Source of the DNA: Pseudomonas azadiae
GTDB lineage: Bacteria; Pseudomonadota; Gammaproteobacteria; Pseudomonadales; Pseudomonadaceae
Length of the DNA stretch: 64,000 bases
Direction of reading: 5' to 3'
Assembly (NCBI RefSeq): GCF_019145355.1
Contig: NZ_JAHSTY010000001.1
Span: forward strand, 3,162,001-3,226,000
Made by a program: the position numbers and the translations under genes
Notes under the pieces: generated by a model
The model's database searches: none
What the model saw: the letters and a program-made list of their open reading frames with translations, nothing else
Told to the model about the DNA's origin: nothing
In this document: piece after piece, positions 9,013 through 19,264 of the stretch
Layout: each line of letters begins with the position of its first letter
Position numbering within the stretch: position 1 is the first letter of the stretch

Positions 9013-9849
9013 TTAATGGGCCTGGCCATGCCATGGCACCAGTTTGCGCTGCAGGGCACGCAGGCCCATTTCCATGGCGAAGGCGATCAGGGCGATAACC
9101 AGGATGCCAAGTACCACCACATCGGTGACCAGGAACTGCGCCGCCGACTGCACCATGAAGCCCAGGCCGCTGGTGGCCGCGATCAGTTCGGCGGCGACCA
9201 GGGTGGACCAACCCACGCCCAGCCCGATGCGCACGCCGGTCAGGATGTCGGGCAAGGCGCTTGGCAGGATCACATGGCGAATCAGCTGCGCGCGGGTGGC
9301 GCCCAACGACTGCGCTGCGCGCAATTTGGCCGGGTCGACCGTATGCACGCCGGTCGCGGTGGCGATGGCGATCGGGGCGAAGATCGCCAGGTAAATCAAC
9401 AGCACCTTGGACAGCTCACCGATACCGCACCAGATCACGATCAACGGCAGATAGGCCAGCGGCGGGATCGGTCGGTAGAACTCGATCAGCGGGTCGAGAA
9501 CGCCGCGTGCGATACGGTTGGAGCCGATGGCAATGCCCACCGGCACGGCGGTCACTACCGCGAAGCCCAGTCCCAAGCCGATACGGCTGAGGCTCGCGCC
9601 CAAGTGCTGCCACAGGGTTGAATCCATGTAGCCGGTGGTCGCCAGCAGCCAGCCTTTTTGCAGCACGGCCGATGGCGGTGGCAGGAACAGCGGTTCGATC
9701 AGGCCGGTAGCGGTCACAGCCCACCATATCGCCAGCAGTGCGACCAGCGTCAACAGGCTGATCCAACGTGTGCTCAGGTTGCGACGCAGCGGGATAACCG
9801 CGTGCGTCACCGGCTGGGTGGCGGTGGCGGGGAGTTCGTAGCTGCTCAT
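9013..9849 (-). CDS. tauC: Taurine ABC transporter, permease
   Basis: A 278-residue inner-membrane permease with about six membrane segments and the cytoplasmic EAA loop ([20 protein letters not shown], about residues 168-187) that contacts the ATPase TauB. The N-terminal cytoplasmic tail is long (about 28 residues). Its ATG overlaps the tauB stop as ATGA, which implies translational coupling. It forms the membrane channel of a sulfonate importer with TauA and TauB. Confidence 0.92.
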   Translation of the reverse strand: MSSYELPATATQPVTHAVIPLRRNLSTRWISLLTLVALLAIWWAVTATGLIEPLFLPPPSAVLQKGWLLATTGYMDSTLWQHLGASLSRIGLGLGFAVVTAVPVGIAIGSNRIARGVLDPLIEFYRPIPPLAYLPLIVIWCGIGELSKVLLIYLAIFAPIAIATATGVHTVDPAKLRAAQSLGATRAQLIRHVILPSALPDILTGVRIGLGVGWSTLVAAELIAATSGLGFMVQSAAQFLVTDVVVLGILVIALIAFAMEMGLRALQRKLVPWHGQAH

Positions 9850-10625
9850 GCGGACACCTGACGTTGGGAGAACACTTTGCCCAACACGTGTTCGCGGGTT
9901 TCGATAAAGCGCGGATCGGACTTGATCGCCCGCGCCGATTCACCGGCGGCGTAGCGTTGGCCGAAGTCCAGGCGCAGGCGCTCGACGATCTGGCCGGGGT
10001 TGGGTGCCAGCAGGATCAGATCGGTGGCAAGGAACACGGCTTCTTCAATGTCGTGGGTAATCAGGAACACCGGTTTGGCCGTGCGCCGCCAGACTTGCAG
10101 CAGCAGTTCCTGCATCTGTTCGCGAGTGAAGGCGTCGAGGGCGCCGAAGGGTTCATCCATCAGCAATACGCGAGGGTCGGCGGCTAGCGCACGAGCCAGG
10201 CCGACACGCTGCTTCTGGCCACCGGAGAGTTGCCAGACGCGGCGGCTGTCGAAACCGGCCAGGTCCACCAGCGCGAGCATTTCCCGGGCGCGCACTTCAC
10301 GTTGCGCCTTGGGCATGCCTGCCAGCTCAAGGCCGAAGCCGACGTTGGCCAGCACATCCTGCCAGGGCAGCAGGGCGTCGTCCTGGAACACCACGCCGCG
10401 TTCGGCGCTCGGGCCCTTGACCGGTACACCGTCAAGGCTGATGTGCCCCGCGCTGGGTTCGACAAAGCCGGCAATCAGGTTGAGCAGCGACGTCTTGCCA
10501 CTGCCGGACGGGCCGAGGGCCACCAGCAATTGCCGGGGTCCCAGGTCCAGTGAAATGTCCGACAGTACCGGTGCTGTGGCGCCTGGGCACTGTGCGCTGA
10601 TGCGCTCCAGCTGTAGCAAGGCCAT
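9846..10625 (-). CDS. tauB: Taurine ABC transporter, ATP-binding subunit
   Basis: A 259-residue ABC ATPase: Walker [10 protein letters not shown] (about residues 38-46), signature LSGGQKQRV, Walker [13 protein letters not shown], and switch His in [10 protein letters not shown]. The spacing of AGGAG favours the ATG at 10625 (MALLQLERI); an in-frame start at 10646 would put the Shine-Dalgarno sequence inside the gene. The chosen start overlaps the end of tauA by 17 nt or more, and the stop overlaps tauC by four bases. It powers import of taurine and related sulfonates. Confidence 0.92.
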   Translation of the reverse strand: MALLQLERISAQCPGATAPVLSDISLDLGPRQLLVALGPSGSGKTSLLNLIAGFVEPSAGHISLDGVPVKGPSAERGVVFQDDALLPWQDVLANVGFGLELAGMPKAQREVRAREMLALVDLAGFDSRRVWQLSGGQKQRVGLARALAADPRVLLMDEPFGALDAFTREQMQELLLQVWRRTAKPVFLITHDIEEAVFLATDLILLAPNPGQIVERLRLDFGQRYAAGESARAIKSDPRFIETREHVLGKVFSQRQVSA

Positions 10626-10642
10626 CGCCATGAACTCCTGAA

Positions 10643-11620
10643 TCAATGGGTAATGAATTGGGCGCTGACGTAAGGGGCGTAGTCCGGCAGCACGGCGTCG
10701 ACCTTGCCTTGCTCCTTGAGGAACGCAGCGGTGTCGGTCACGGCCTTGGTGGTGGGCGCGCCCAGCAGGGTTATCTGGTCTGCGGCCAGCGGGTAGACGT
10801 TGCCTTGCAGCAGCAAGGGGATGTCGCTGGCCTTGGCGCCGGAGAGCTTCACCAGTTTGTCGACGTTGGTCTTGTCGGCAAGCCAGGCGTGTGGGTCTTT
10901 GCGGTAGGTGGCGTAGGCATCCAGGGTGACTTGGGCGAAAGCCGTGACGATTTCCGGGTGCTTCTGGGCAAAATCCTTACGCACGATCCACGCATCGAAG
11001 GTCGGCGCCCCGAACTTGGCCAGCTCGCCGGAGGTGATCAGCACCTTGCCGTTTTCCTTGGCCACGCCCAGGGCAGGGTCCCACACGTAAGTGGCGTCGA
11101 TATCACCACGCTTCCAGGCAGCGATGATCGCCGGTGGGGCGAGGTTGAGGATGGTTACTTTGGACGGGTCGATGTTCCAGTGTTTCAACGCGGCGAGCAG
11201 GCTGTAATGGCCGGTAGACACGAACGGGACGGCGACTTTCTTGCCGATCAGGTCCTGCGGGCTATTGATCCCCGAACCGTTGCGCGTCACCAAGGCTTCG
11301 GCGCCGCCGATCTGGGTGGCGATGAGGAAGGTTTCCACCGGCACTTTGCGCGTGATCGCAGCGGTCAGCGGGCTGGAACCGAGGTAGCCGATCTGCACGT
11401 CGCCGGACGCGATGGCCGCAATGATGTCGGCGCCATTGTCGAACTTGCGCCAGTCGATTTTGGCGTTGGTGGCTTTTTCATACGCGCCGTCGGCCTGGGC
11501 GACTTTGGCCGGGTCCACGGTGGTCTGGTAAGCGATGGTCACATTCGCCGCCTGGGCAAACAGGCTGGCACCGGCCAGGGACAATGCGGCCAAAAGACGC
11601 AGAGGGATCAGCAGTTTCAA
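10643..11620 (-). CDS. tauA: Taurine ABC transporter, periplasmic binding protein (TTG start)
   Basis: A 325-residue secreted binding protein. The signal peptide runs from the start to about residue 24 ([17 protein letters not shown], then NVTIAYQ). The mature part carries the sulfonate-binding family pattern, with [17 protein letters not shown] and [15 protein letters not shown] place the start at a TTG at 11620 because GAGGAG lies seven bases upstream; the longer version from another TTG at 11635 would put that ribosome site inside the ORF. E. coli TauA has 320 residues. It is the first gene of the operon, behind an AT-rich promoter typical of sulfur-starvation genes. Confidence 0.9.
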   Translation of the reverse strand: MKLLIPLRLLAALSLAGASLFAQAANVTIAYQTTVDPAKVAQADGAYEKATNAKIDWRKFDNGADIIAAIASGDVQIGYLGSSPLTAAITRKVPVETFLIATQIGGAEALVTRNGSGINSPQDLIGKKVAVPFVSTGHYSLLAALKHWNIDPSKVTILNLAPPAIIAAWKRGDIDATYVWDPALGVAKENGKVLITSGELAKFGAPTFDAWIVRKDFAQKHPEIVTAFAQVTLDAYATYRKDPHAWLADKTNVDKLVKLSGAKASDIPLLLQGNVYPLAADQITLLGAPTTKAVTDTAAFLKEQGKVDAVLPDYAPYVSAQFITH

Positions 11621-11722
11621 GGGGAAGCTCCTCAATCAGGCGGCCGAGGGTCGGCGTCAGAGGAGACTAAATGATCTAAGAATCCGAAAATAAATAACTT
11701 TTTCGAATTAGCTTAGTAGGAG
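11621..11722 (-). promoter_or_regulatory. AT-rich upstream region of the tau operon
   Basis: About 60 bp upstream of tauA the sequence becomes strongly AT-rich (11669-11712, containing TTATTTATTTTCGGATTC on the minus strand). This is unlike the surrounding GC-rich DNA. Sulfonate-utilisation promoters in pseudomonads often carry such tracts, where the LysR-type regulator CysB binds during sulfate limitation. The CysB assignment is inference from operon function; no exact site can be fixed. Confidence 0.45.
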
Positions 11723-11758
11723 ACGGCGCAAATCAATCTTTGGGGATGAAGAGAACAA

Positions 11759-12061
11759 TGTGGGAGCTGGCTTGCCTGCAATGGCCATAGGTATCTATAC
11801 ATTTCTGTAGTGAGCGGGCTTGCCCCGCGCTGGGCTGCGAGCGCCCCCAAACCAGGCGACTTGGATTCATCTGGAACTCTGCGGAGTATTTATTGGGGCG
11901 GCTTCGCCACCCAGCGCGGGACAAGCCCGCTCACTACAAGGAGATTTTTCAGCCTTTGAAAGTTGTGTAGATACCTATGCTGCGATGGCATCACCGGGTA
12001 TCACCGATACACCGAGTCGTTTGCATCGCAGGCAAGCCAGCTCCCACACAAGCCAGCTCCC
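11759..12061. repeat. Composite outer REPIN, interrupted by another element
   Basis: TGTGGGAGCTGGCTTGCCTGCA at 11759 is mirrored by GCAGGCAAGCCAGCTCCCACA ending at 12048. Inside, CATAGGTATCTATAC at 11786-11800 is mirrored with one mismatch at 11965-11979. These two mirrored pairs flank a complete REPIN of a different class (11806-11938). The right end carries a partial copy of its tail (CAAGCCAGCTCCCC, to 12061). It fills the space between the tauA promoter and the gshA stop. Confidence 0.85.
11806..11938. repeat. Inner REPIN (TGTAGTGAGCGGGCTTGCCCCGCG type)
   Basis: TGTAGTGAGCGGGCTTGCCC at 11806 is mirrored by GGGACAAGCCCGCTCACTACA ending at 11938. Internal arms GCTGGGCTGCGAGCG and GCGGCTTCGCCACCCAGC form a second stem. 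The same class occurs alone at 53349-53480. Confidence 0.87.
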
Positions 12062-12081
12062 CCAAAAGGCGGTGTACGGCT

Positions 12082-13665
12082 TTAGTTGCTGATGGCGAGA
12101 ATACTGGCCTGGTACGACCCGACAAACACATCGAAATCGCCCACTTCGTTCTGCTCCAGCTCCGCCTGTTGCGCCAGCGACGTACGCGCCAGTTCTTCAA
12201 AGCGTGCCTGCTCTTCGGCCGGCAATGGTTCCTTGCGGAAGTACTCGGCGTGCACTTCACTCTGGTGCAGGGAGAACTGCGCAAAGCTCTCTTTACGCTC
12301 GGCCATTGCCGCCAGCACCTGGGCCGACGGTGTCAGGGACGGGTCCTGGATCTTGGCCAACTGAGCGTCCAGCGCCTGGCTATGCTCGGTGATGCCATGG
12401 CTCTCATCGAGCAAGGCAGCCAAGGGTGCGATCTTCTCCAACAGCTCGGCAGCCCACTCTTTCATGTCCACGGCTTGGCCGTTGCGCTGCAATTGCAGGC
12501 CTGGACGGCGACCTTCCTTGACCACGCTAAGGAAATTGGACGTGGCGTTGCCACACTCGTTATTGGCGAACAACGGGCTGTCGTTCAGCGCGCAATACAG
12601 CAGGAACGCATCGAGAAAGCGCGATTCCGGCAGGTCGATGCCCAGCGGCAGGAACGGGTTGATGTCCAGGCAGCGCACTTCGATGTACTGGATGCCACGG
12701 GCCATCAGCGCCTGGATCGGCCGCTCGCCGGTGTAGGTCACGCGCTTGGGACGGATGTTGGAGTAGTACTCGTTTTCGATCTGCAGGATGTTGGTGTTGA
12801 GCTGAACCCACTCACCGTCCTTGTGCGTGCCGATTTCGACGTACGGCGCGTAGGGCGTTGCGACCGCTTCGCGCAGGCTGTCGGTGTAGCTGACCAGGTC
12901 GTTGTAGCACGGCGTGAGGCCGGCCTGGGCGTTGCTCTGGTAACCCAGGTCGCTCATGCGCAGGCTCGTGGCATACGGCAGGTACAGGGTATCGGCGTCG
13001 AGCACTTCCAGCTGGTGCGAACGACCGCGCAGGAAGCCGGCGTCCAGGGCAGGGGACGCGCCGAACAGGTACATCAGCAGCCAGCTGTAGCGACGGAAAT
13101 TGCGGATCAGCGCGATATAGGCGTTGGATTGGTAGTCGCGGTCGGTGCCGACAAACCCCTCAGCCTCCTTGAGCAACGGCCACAACTGTTCCGGCAGGGA
13201 AAAGTTGTAGTGGATGCCCGCGATGCACTGCATGGTTTTGCCGTAACGCAGGGCCAGGCCCTTGCGGTACACGTACTTGAGCTGGCCGATATTGGAGGTG
13301 CCGTAGTAGGCAATTGGAATATCTTCCTCGGCCGGCAACGGGCACGGCATCGAGGGGCTCCACAGGTATTCGCTGCCGAGCTTGGTGTAGGCAAAGCGGT
13401 GGATCTTGTCCAGGCTGCTCAGGGTATCGGCCGGGTTGGGCAGGGCCGGGGTGATGAACTCCAGCAGCGATTCCGAGTAGTCGGTGGTGATCAATTCGTT
13501 GGTCAACGCGGCGCCCAGGGCTTCGGGGTGCGGCGTTTGCGCCAGGCGACCCTCGCTGGTGACGCGCAGGCATTCACGCTCGATGCCGTGCAAGCACTGC
13601 TCTAGCAGGGAGAGGTGTTCGCGCTTGCCGAGCAGGGCCAGGCGGCGGTTGAGAAGTTCGCTCAA
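12082..13665 (-). CDS. gshA: Glutamate-cysteine ligase (TTG start)
   Basis: A 527-residue class I glutamate-cysteine ligase that joins glutamate and cysteine with ATP in the first, rate-limiting step of glutathione synthesis in the cytoplasm. The N-terminus reads [12 protein letters not shown] followed by [15 protein letters not shown], the family's opening, and [16 protein letters not shown] in the middle is a strong signature. The TTG at 13665 gives the same length as the P. aeruginosa enzyme (527) and has GAAGGAA upstream; a GTG at 13680 is in frame but would overlap that ribosome site. It stands alone, with REPIN DNA at its 3' side. Confidence 0.93.
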   Translation of the reverse strand: MSELLNRRLALLGKREHLSLLEQCLHGIERECLRVTSEGRLAQTPHPEALGAALTNELITTDYSESLLEFITPALPNPADTLSSLDKIHRFAYTKLGSEYLWSPSMPCPLPAEEDIPIAYYGTSNIGQLKYVYRKGLALRYGKTMQCIAGIHYNFSLPEQLWPLLKEAEGFVGTDRDYQSNAYIALIRNFRRYSWLLMYLFGASPALDAGFLRGRSHQLEVLDADTLYLPYATSLRMSDLGYQSNAQAGLTPCYNDLVSYTDSLREAVATPYAPYVEIGTHKDGEWVQLNTNILQIENEYYSNIRPKRVTYTGERPIQALMARGIQYIEVRCLDINPFLPLGIDLPESRFLDAFLLYCALNDSPLFANNECGNATSNFLSVVKEGRRPGLQLQRNGQAVDMKEWAAELLEKIAPLAALLDESHGITEHSQALDAQLAKIQDPSLTPSAQVLAAMAERKESFAQFSLHQSEVHAEYFRKEPLPAEEQARFEELARTSLAQQAELEQNEVGDFDVFVGSYQASILAISN

Positions 13666-13879
13666 GTTGGATTCCTTCACGCGTCAGTCGCCCCAATATG
13701 GGGGTGGGCAGGACGGTCTACAAGGGTGAAGTTAAAACTGGCGTGATCGCCTGGTTTAGAGTCGATGGGACCCGTTCTGAAAATGCCGGCTTCACTCCAT
13801 GAATTTGGCTACAGCGCAGCGAGAAAATTCCGACGCTACTATCGCAGCGCCGAAATTACCTCAAGTCGGGGGTGGGGAG

Positions 13880-14263
13880 CTATAGGACAGCGAAGGTGCC
13901 CTGTGCTTTTGCGACAAGTCTTTCGCCCTGATGCACATCCGCCTCGACCACCAATGTGCGTCGACCGGCATGGACCACCCGGCTGGTGCACAGCACGTCG
14001 CCGTCTTCCACCGCGCGGATATAGTTGATCTTGCACTCGATGGTCGCGCTCTGCTGGTCGAAACCGTGGGTGCTGGAACACGCCAGCCCCATCGTAATGT
14101 CCACCAGGCTGAAGATCGCCCCACCATGGAGCTTGCCCGCGCGGTTGCGCAGGTGCGGCTCCAGGGTCAGGGCCACCTCGGCAACGCCTTCCTCAAGGCG
14201 TTGCAGACGGCAGCCGATCAGTTCGCTGAACGCGCTCTGGGTCAAGCCGGCCGGGATCTGCAT
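13880..14263 (-). CDS. PaaI-type hotdog thioesterase
   Basis: A 127-residue single hotdog-fold protein. NRAGKLHGGAIFSLVDITMGLA (about residues 40-61) is the PaaI motif: the HGG turn followed by an acidic residue on the long helix supplies the acyl-CoA thioesterase site. The ATG shares a base with the tex stop codon (TGATG), so it is translationally coupled to tex. The acyl-CoA substrate is unknown; a phenylacetate role is unlikely because no paa genes are near. Confidence 0.85.
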   Translation of the reverse strand: MQIPAGLTQSAFSELIGCRLQRLEEGVAEVALTLEPHLRNRAGKLHGGAIFSLVDITMGLACSSTHGFDQQSATIECKINYIRAVEDGDVLCTSRVVHAGRRTLVVEADVHQGERLVAKAQGTFAVL

Positions 14264-16599
14264 CAGCGCTTCTTCAACTGCTTGGCGTTGGCGAACAGCG
14301 AGGCCATGGCGTTGTTGCTCGGCGCTGCCGTGGCGGTCTCCTTGCGCGGCGCACCGTTTTCGGAGCGGTTCTGCGACGGGCGAGGTGCGGAGCCAGGACG
14401 CGCGCCACGGGCTCCGTCGATTTTCTCGCCGGGCGTGTCGCTCATGCGCATCGACAAACCCACGCGTTTGCGCGGGATGTCGACTTCCATGACCTTGACT
14501 TTGACCACGTCACCGGCTTTCACCGCTTCGCGCGGATCCTTGATGAATTTCTCCGACAGCGCGGAGATGTGCACCAAGCCGTCCTGATGCACGCCGATGT
14601 CCACGAAGGCACCGAAGTTGGTTACGTTGGTCACCACACCTTCCAGGATCATGCCCAACTGCAGGTCCTTGAGGTCTTCGACGCCGTCCTGGAACTCGGC
14701 GGTCTTGAACTCGGGGCGCGGGTCGCGGCCAGGTTTTTCCAGCTCTTGCAGGATGTCGGTGATGGTCGGCACACCGAAGGTTTCGTCGGTGTACTTCTTT
14801 GGGTCCAGGCGTTTGAGGAACGCGGCGTCACCGATCAGCGAGCGGATATCGCGGTCGGTTTCGGCGGCGATGCGTTGCACCAGCCGGTAGGCTTCCGGGT
14901 GCACCGCAGAGGAATCCAGCGGGTTGTCGCCATTCATTACGCGTAGGAAACCAGCGGCCTGTTCAAAGGTTTTTTCACCCAGGCGTGCGACTTTTTTCAG
15001 CGAGGCACGGGTTTTGAAGGCGCCGTTTTCGTCACGGTGAGTCACGATATTCTGCGCCAGGGTGGCATTGAGGCCCGAAATGCGCGCCAGCAGCGCCACG
15101 GAGGCGGTGTTCACGTCCACGCCCACGGCGTTTACGCAGTCTTCCACCACCGCATCCAGGCCGCGCGCCAGTTTCAGCTGCGACACGTCGTGCTGGTACT
15201 GGCCGACACCAATGGATTTAGGGTCGATCTTCACCAGCTCGGCCAACGGATCCTGCAGGCGGCGGGCGATGGAGACGGCGCCACGGATCGACACGTCGAG
15301 GTCCGGGAACTCCTTGGACGCCAGTTCCGATGCCGAATACACCGAAGCGCCAGCCTCGGAGACCATGACTTTGGTCATTTTCATGGCAGGGTATTTCTTG
15401 ATCAGTTCGGCGGCCAGCTTGTCCGTCTCACGGCTGGCGGTGCCGTTACCGATGGCGATCAGGTCCACCGAATGCTTGGCGCACAGGGCCGCAAGAATCG
15501 CCAGTGTCTGGTCCCATTTGTTGTGCGGCACGTGCGGATACACCGTGGCGTGGTCGAGCAGCTTGCCGGTGGCGTCGACCACGGCGACCTTGCAGCCGGT
15601 GCGCAGGCCCGGGTCGAGGCCGAGGGTGGCGCGCGGGCCGGCCGGAGCGGCCAGCAGCAGGTCGTGCAGGTTGTGGGCGAAGACGTTGATCGCCTCGGTT
15701 TCGGCGCTGTCACGCAACTCGCCGAGCAGGTCGGTTTCCAGGTGGGTGTACAGCTTGACCTTCCAGGTCCAGCGCACGACTTCACTGAGCCACTTGTCCG
15801 CGGGACGGTTCTGATTCTGGATGCCGAATTGTTGACCGATCATGCCTTCGCACGGGTGCATGGTGCCCGGCAACTCATCGCCGACCTTCAGTGCGGAGCT
15901 GAGGATGCCTTCGTTGCGGCCACGGAAAATGGCGAGTGCACGGTGGGATGGCATGCTCTTGAGCGGCTCGTCGTGTTCGAAGTAATCGCGGAACTTGGCG
16001 CCTTCTTCCTCTTTGCCCGCAATGACGCGGGCGCTGAGGATGGCTTCCTGCTTGAGGTACGTGCGCAGTTTTTCCAGCAGGCTCGCGTCTTCGGCGAAGC
16101 GCTCCATGAGGATGTACTTGGCGCCTTCGAGGGCGGCCTTGACGTCGGCGACGCCTTTTTCGCTGTCGATGAAACGTGCGGCTTCGGTTTCCGGCGTCAG
16201 CGACGGGTCGTTGAACAGGCCGTCCGCCAGTTCGCCCAGGCCGGCTTCCAGGGCGATCTGGCCCTTGGTGCGACGCTTCTGCTTATACGGCAGGTACAGG
16301 TCTTCGAGACGGGTCTTGGTGTCGGCGAGCTTGATGTCGCGCTCGAGTTGTGGGGTCAACTTGCCCTGTTCCTCGATGCTGGCGAGTATGCTGATACGCC
16401 GTTCGTCGAGTTCTCGCAGGTAGCGCAGGCGCTCTTCCAGGTGACGCAGTTGGATATCGTCGAGGCTGCCGGTCACTTCTTTACGGTAACGGGCGATGAA
16501 GGGCACCGTGGAGCCTTCATCCAGTAGAGCGACGGCCGCTTCGACCTGTTGTGGGCGTACGCCGAGTTCCTCGGCGATGCGGCTGTTGATGCTGTCCAT
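14263..16599 (-). CDS. tex: Transcription accessory protein Tex
   Basis: A 778-residue nucleic-acid-binding protein of the Tex family, conserved and near-essential in several bacteria, acting on transcription complexes. In order: N-terminal helix-turn-helix-like region, central YqgF/RNase H-like domain ([17 protein letters not shown], about residue 330), a double helix-hairpin-helix region (about 490-560), and a C-terminal S1 domain ([21 protein letters not shown], about 650-725). A charged, low-complexity tail follows. The ATG at 16599 ([14 protein letters not shown]) matches the family start; an in-frame extension to 16734 is not family-like. It forms a two-gene unit with the thioesterase. 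Confidence 0.95.
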   Translation of the reverse strand: MDSINSRIAEELGVRPQQVEAAVALLDEGSTVPFIARYRKEVTGSLDDIQLRHLEERLRYLRELDERRISILASIEEQGKLTPQLERDIKLADTKTRLEDLYLPYKQKRRTKGQIALEAGLGELADGLFNDPSLTPETEAARFIDSEKGVADVKAALEGAKYILMERFAEDASLLEKLRTYLKQEAILSARVIAGKEEEGAKFRDYFEHDEPLKSMPSHRALAIFRGRNEGILSSALKVGDELPGTMHPCEGMIGQQFGIQNQNRPADKWLSEVVRWTWKVKLYTHLETDLLGELRDSAETEAINVFAHNLHDLLLAAPAGPRATLGLDPGLRTGCKVAVVDATGKLLDHATVYPHVPHNKWDQTLAILAALCAKHSVDLIAIGNGTASRETDKLAAELIKKYPAMKMTKVMVSEAGASVYSASELASKEFPDLDVSIRGAVSIARRLQDPLAELVKIDPKSIGVGQYQHDVSQLKLARGLDAVVEDCVNAVGVDVNTASVALLARISGLNATLAQNIVTHRDENGAFKTRASLKKVARLGEKTFEQAAGFLRVMNGDNPLDSSAVHPEAYRLVQRIAAETDRDIRSLIGDAAFLKRLDPKKYTDETFGVPTITDILQELEKPGRDPRPEFKTAEFQDGVEDLKDLQLGMILEGVVTNVTNFGAFVDIGVHQDGLVHISALSEKFIKDPREAVKAGDVVKVKVMEVDIPRKRVGLSMRMSDTPGEKIDGARGARPGSAPRPSQNRSENGAPRKETATAAPSNNAMASLFANAKQLKKR

Positions 16600-16957
16600 A
16601 AAACCACCTGAAATTCTGAAAAGCAGCTCGCAGGCCCGGGGAACAAGGCCTTGGGAGACTGGTTGAGCGGCCCGACTGGCGCCGCTGCCTGGGTCAAGAG
16701 GCAGCCTATTGACCCTCGAAATTGAAAAAATCACGACACGTGGGTGAAAAAAGCCGTGGCATTAAACGGTAACGATCTGACGTTGCCCAGCACGACGGCG
16801 CCGCATTATAACCAGCGTTCCGCGCTTGGGGGGTGATTGCGCCAACGGTTGTGGGGCGCGGGTTCGCTGGCAGTAGAGGAAAAATCTGCTAACAATGCAC
16901 ACGGTGCGTATAACGGCAGCTAGGCCATAATGCGCGCCGAGATAAGAGGAGCATCCA
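16600..16957. promoter_or_regulatory. Divergent tex / ompR promoter region
   Basis: These 358 bp contain no supported gene. On the minus strand a perfect TATAAT lies at about 16805-16810 without a good -35, and would give tex a leader of about 200 nt. A small stem, CTGCC pairing with GGCAG, lies near 16684-16703. On the plus side, AGAGGAGCATCCA precedes the ompR ATG. Confidence 0.35.
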
Positions 16958-17698
16958 ATGAGCAGCACTGCACAAACTGCTGAAGGCGAAAAAATTCTCA
17001 TCGTTGATGACGATCCGGGGCTGAGCAGCCTGCTGGAGCGTTTCTTCAACTCCAAAGGCTACCGTGCCCGTGCGGTGCCGAACACCGAGCAGATGGACCG
17101 CCTGCTGGGGCGTGAAGTCTTCAACCTGGTCGTCCTCGACCTGATGCTGCCCGGCGAAGACGGCCTCACCGCGTGCAAACGGCTGCGCGGCGCAAACAAC
17201 CAGATTCCAATCATCATGCTGACCGCCAAGGGCGATGAGCTGAGCCGCATCAAGGGTCTTGAACTGGGCGCGGACGACTACCTGGCCAAGCCGTTCAACC
17301 CTGATGAGTTGATGGCGCGGGTCAAGGCGGTGTTGCGCCGCCAGGCGGCGCCGGTGCCGGGCGCACCGGGCAGCGAAGACGAAAGCGTCACCTTTGGTGA
17401 TTACGAACTGTCGCTGGCGACCCGTGAGCTCAAACGTGGCGATGAAGTGCACATGTTGACCACCGGCGAATTCGCCGTGCTCAAGGCCCTGGTGATGAAC
17501 GCGCGCCAGCCGCTGACGCGCGACAAGCTGATGAACCTGGCACGTGGCCGGGAATGGGACGCCCTGGAGCGCTCCATCGACGTGCAGATCTCCCGTCTGC
17601 GTCGGATGATCGAGCCTGACCCGTCCAAGCCGCGGTACATCCAGACCGTATGGGGCGTGGGTTATGTGTTCGTGCCGGATGGCAATAAAACCAGTTGA
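16958..17698 (+). CDS. ompR: Osmolarity response regulator OmpR
   Basis: A 246-residue response regulator. The receiver domain has the acidic cluster VDDD (residues 16-19), phospho-acceptor Asp at 61 (VVLDLMLPG) and the conserved Lys in LAKPF. A winged-helix DNA-binding domain of the OmpR/PhoB type fills residues 140-240 and ends RYIQTVWGVGYVFVPDG. Its partner envZ follows 114 bp downstream. In pseudomonads this pair governs responses to osmotic and envelope conditions; the exact regulon here is unknown. Confidence 0.95.
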   Translation: MSSTAQTAEGEKILIVDDDPGLSSLLERFFNSKGYRARAVPNTEQMDRLLGREVFNLVVLDLMLPGEDGLTACKRLRGANNQIPIIMLTAKGDELSRIKGLELGADDYLAKPFNPDELMARVKAVLRRQAAPVPGAPGSEDESVTFGDYELSLATRELKRGDEVHMLTTGEFAVLKALVMNARQPLTRDKLMNLARGREWDALERSIDVQISRLRRMIEPDPSKPRYIQTVWGVGYVFVPDGNKTS

Positions 17699-17812
17699 CC
17701 GGTGATTTGCACGGTGGGCATCCCGGCGTCTGACTCCATGAGGGTCGACGGGATGTCCGGCCTCTGCAATTCTGCGAGCGCCGCTCGTTTCTCAAGGTAT
17801 CTAGCTGTCCTC

Positions 17813-19126
17813 ATGAAAACCCCGTTGTGGTTCCCACAAAGTTTCTTCTCTCGCACCCTTTGGCTGGTGCTGATCGTCGTTCTGTTTTCCAAGGCACTCA
17901 CGCTGGTTTATCTGCTGATGAACGAAGACGTGCTGGTGGACCGACAGTACAGCCATGGTGTCGCCCTGACGCTGCGTGCCTACTGGGCCGTAGACGAGGA
18001 AAATCGTGAGAAGGTGGCGAAGGCATCAACCCTGATTCGGGTCGACGGCGCCGGAGTGCCTGAAGGCGAGCAGCACTGGCCCTACAGCGAGATCTACCAG
18101 CGTCAGATGCAGGCAGAGCTCGGAGAGGACACCGAAGTGCGCTTGCGCATGCATGTTTCGCCTGCGTTGTGGGTGAGGGCGCCGAGCCTGGGCGACGCCT
18201 GGATCAAGGTGCCGCTGTATCCCCATCCGTTGCGTGGGCAGAAGATCTGGAACGTGCTGGGCTGGTTCCTGGCCATCGGCTTGCTCTCCACGGCTTCTGC
18301 CTGGATTTTCGTGCGCCAGCTCAACCAGCCGCTTAAACGCCTGGTCTTTGCCGCCCGCCAATTGGGCCAGGGCCGCAGCGTGCGCCTGCCGGTCAGCGAT
18401 ACGCCCAGCGAGATGACCGAGGTGTACGGCGCGTTCAACCAGATGGCGGAGGATGTCGAACAGGCCGGCCGCGAGCGCGAGCTGATGCTGGCGGGAGTCT
18501 CCCACGACTTGCGTACGCCCTTGACGCGACTGCGCTTGTCCCTGGAGTTGATGGGCAACCATACCGACCTCACCGATGACATGGTCCGCGACATCGAGGA
18601 CATGGACGCTATCCTCGACCAGTTCCTGGCATTCATCCGCGATGGCCGTGATGAAGTGGTGGAAGAGGTCGACCTGACGGACCTGGTGCGTGAAGTGGTG
18701 GCGCCCTACAACCAGAATGGGGAGCAGGTGCGCATGCGCCTGGAACCGATTCGACCGTTTGCGTTGCGTCGGGTGTCGATGAAGCGCCTGTTGAACAACC
18801 TGATCGGCAACGCCTTGCATCACGCAGGCTCCGATGTGGAAGTGGCGGCGTATGTGTCCGGCGACAGTGCCGCGCCCTATGTGGTGCTGAGCGTGATGGA
18901 CCGGGGGGCGGGCATAGATCCGGACGAGCTGGAAGGCATCTTCAACCCCTTTACCCGTGGCGACCGTGCCCGGGGAGGCAAAGGAACTGGCCTGGGCCTG
19001 GCCATCGTGCGGCGGATTGCGTCGATGCATGGCGGCAATGTCGAGCTACGCAACCGCGAGGAAGGTGGCCTGGAAGCGCGGGTGAGGTTGCCGCTGGGCT
19101 TGATGTTGCCTAGAGACGCGGTCTGA
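17813..19126 (+). CDS. envZ: Osmosensor histidine kinase EnvZ
   Basis: A 437-residue inner-membrane sensor kinase. Two membrane segments (about residues 13-35 and 145-165) flank a periplasmic loop of about 110 residues. A HAMP linker follows, then the dimerisation box with phospho-accepting His near 231 (GVSHDLRTPLTRLR). The ATP-binding domain has N box NNLIGNALHHA, D box DRGAGID and G box GGKGTGLGLAI. The ATG at 17813 starts MKTPLWFPQSFFSRT; the ribosome site is weak (AAGGT far upstream), which may mean low expression relative to ompR. It phosphorylates and dephosphorylates OmpR. Confidence 0.94.
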   Translation: MKTPLWFPQSFFSRTLWLVLIVVLFSKALTLVYLLMNEDVLVDRQYSHGVALTLRAYWAVDEENREKVAKASTLIRVDGAGVPEGEQHWPYSEIYQRQMQAELGEDTEVRLRMHVSPALWVRAPSLGDAWIKVPLYPHPLRGQKIWNVLGWFLAIGLLSTASAWIFVRQLNQPLKRLVFAARQLGQGRSVRLPVSDTPSEMTEVYGAFNQMAEDVEQAGRERELMLAGVSHDLRTPLTRLRLSLELMGNHTDLTDDMVRDIEDMDAILDQFLAFIRDGRDEVVEEVDLTDLVREVVAPYNQNGEQVRMRLEPIRPFALRRVSMKRLLNNLIGNALHHAGSDVEVAAYVSGDSAAPYVVLSVMDRGAGIDPDELEGIFNPFTRGDRARGGKGTGLGLAIVRRIASMHGGNVELRNREEGGLEARVRLPLGLMLPRDAV

Positions 19127-19145
19127 CAAACGCCAGCGATGCAAC

Positions 19146-19235
19146 TGTGGGCGCTGGCTTGCCTGCGATGAGGGCGCCACATTCAACATTATTGTTGACT
19201 GAGCCACCGCTATCGCAGGCAAGCCGGCTCCCACA
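19146..19235. repeat. REPIN between convergent envZ and rimK
   Basis: TGTGGGCGCTGGCTTGCCTG at 19146 is mirrored by CAGGCAAGCCGGCTCCCACA ending 19235, with several substitutions from the consensus (GCGC for GAGC, CCGG for CCAG). It lies between two converging gene ends. Confidence 0.88.
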
Positions 19236-19264
19236 CGTGTTCAGCGGTGTTTGACAGCGGGTAT

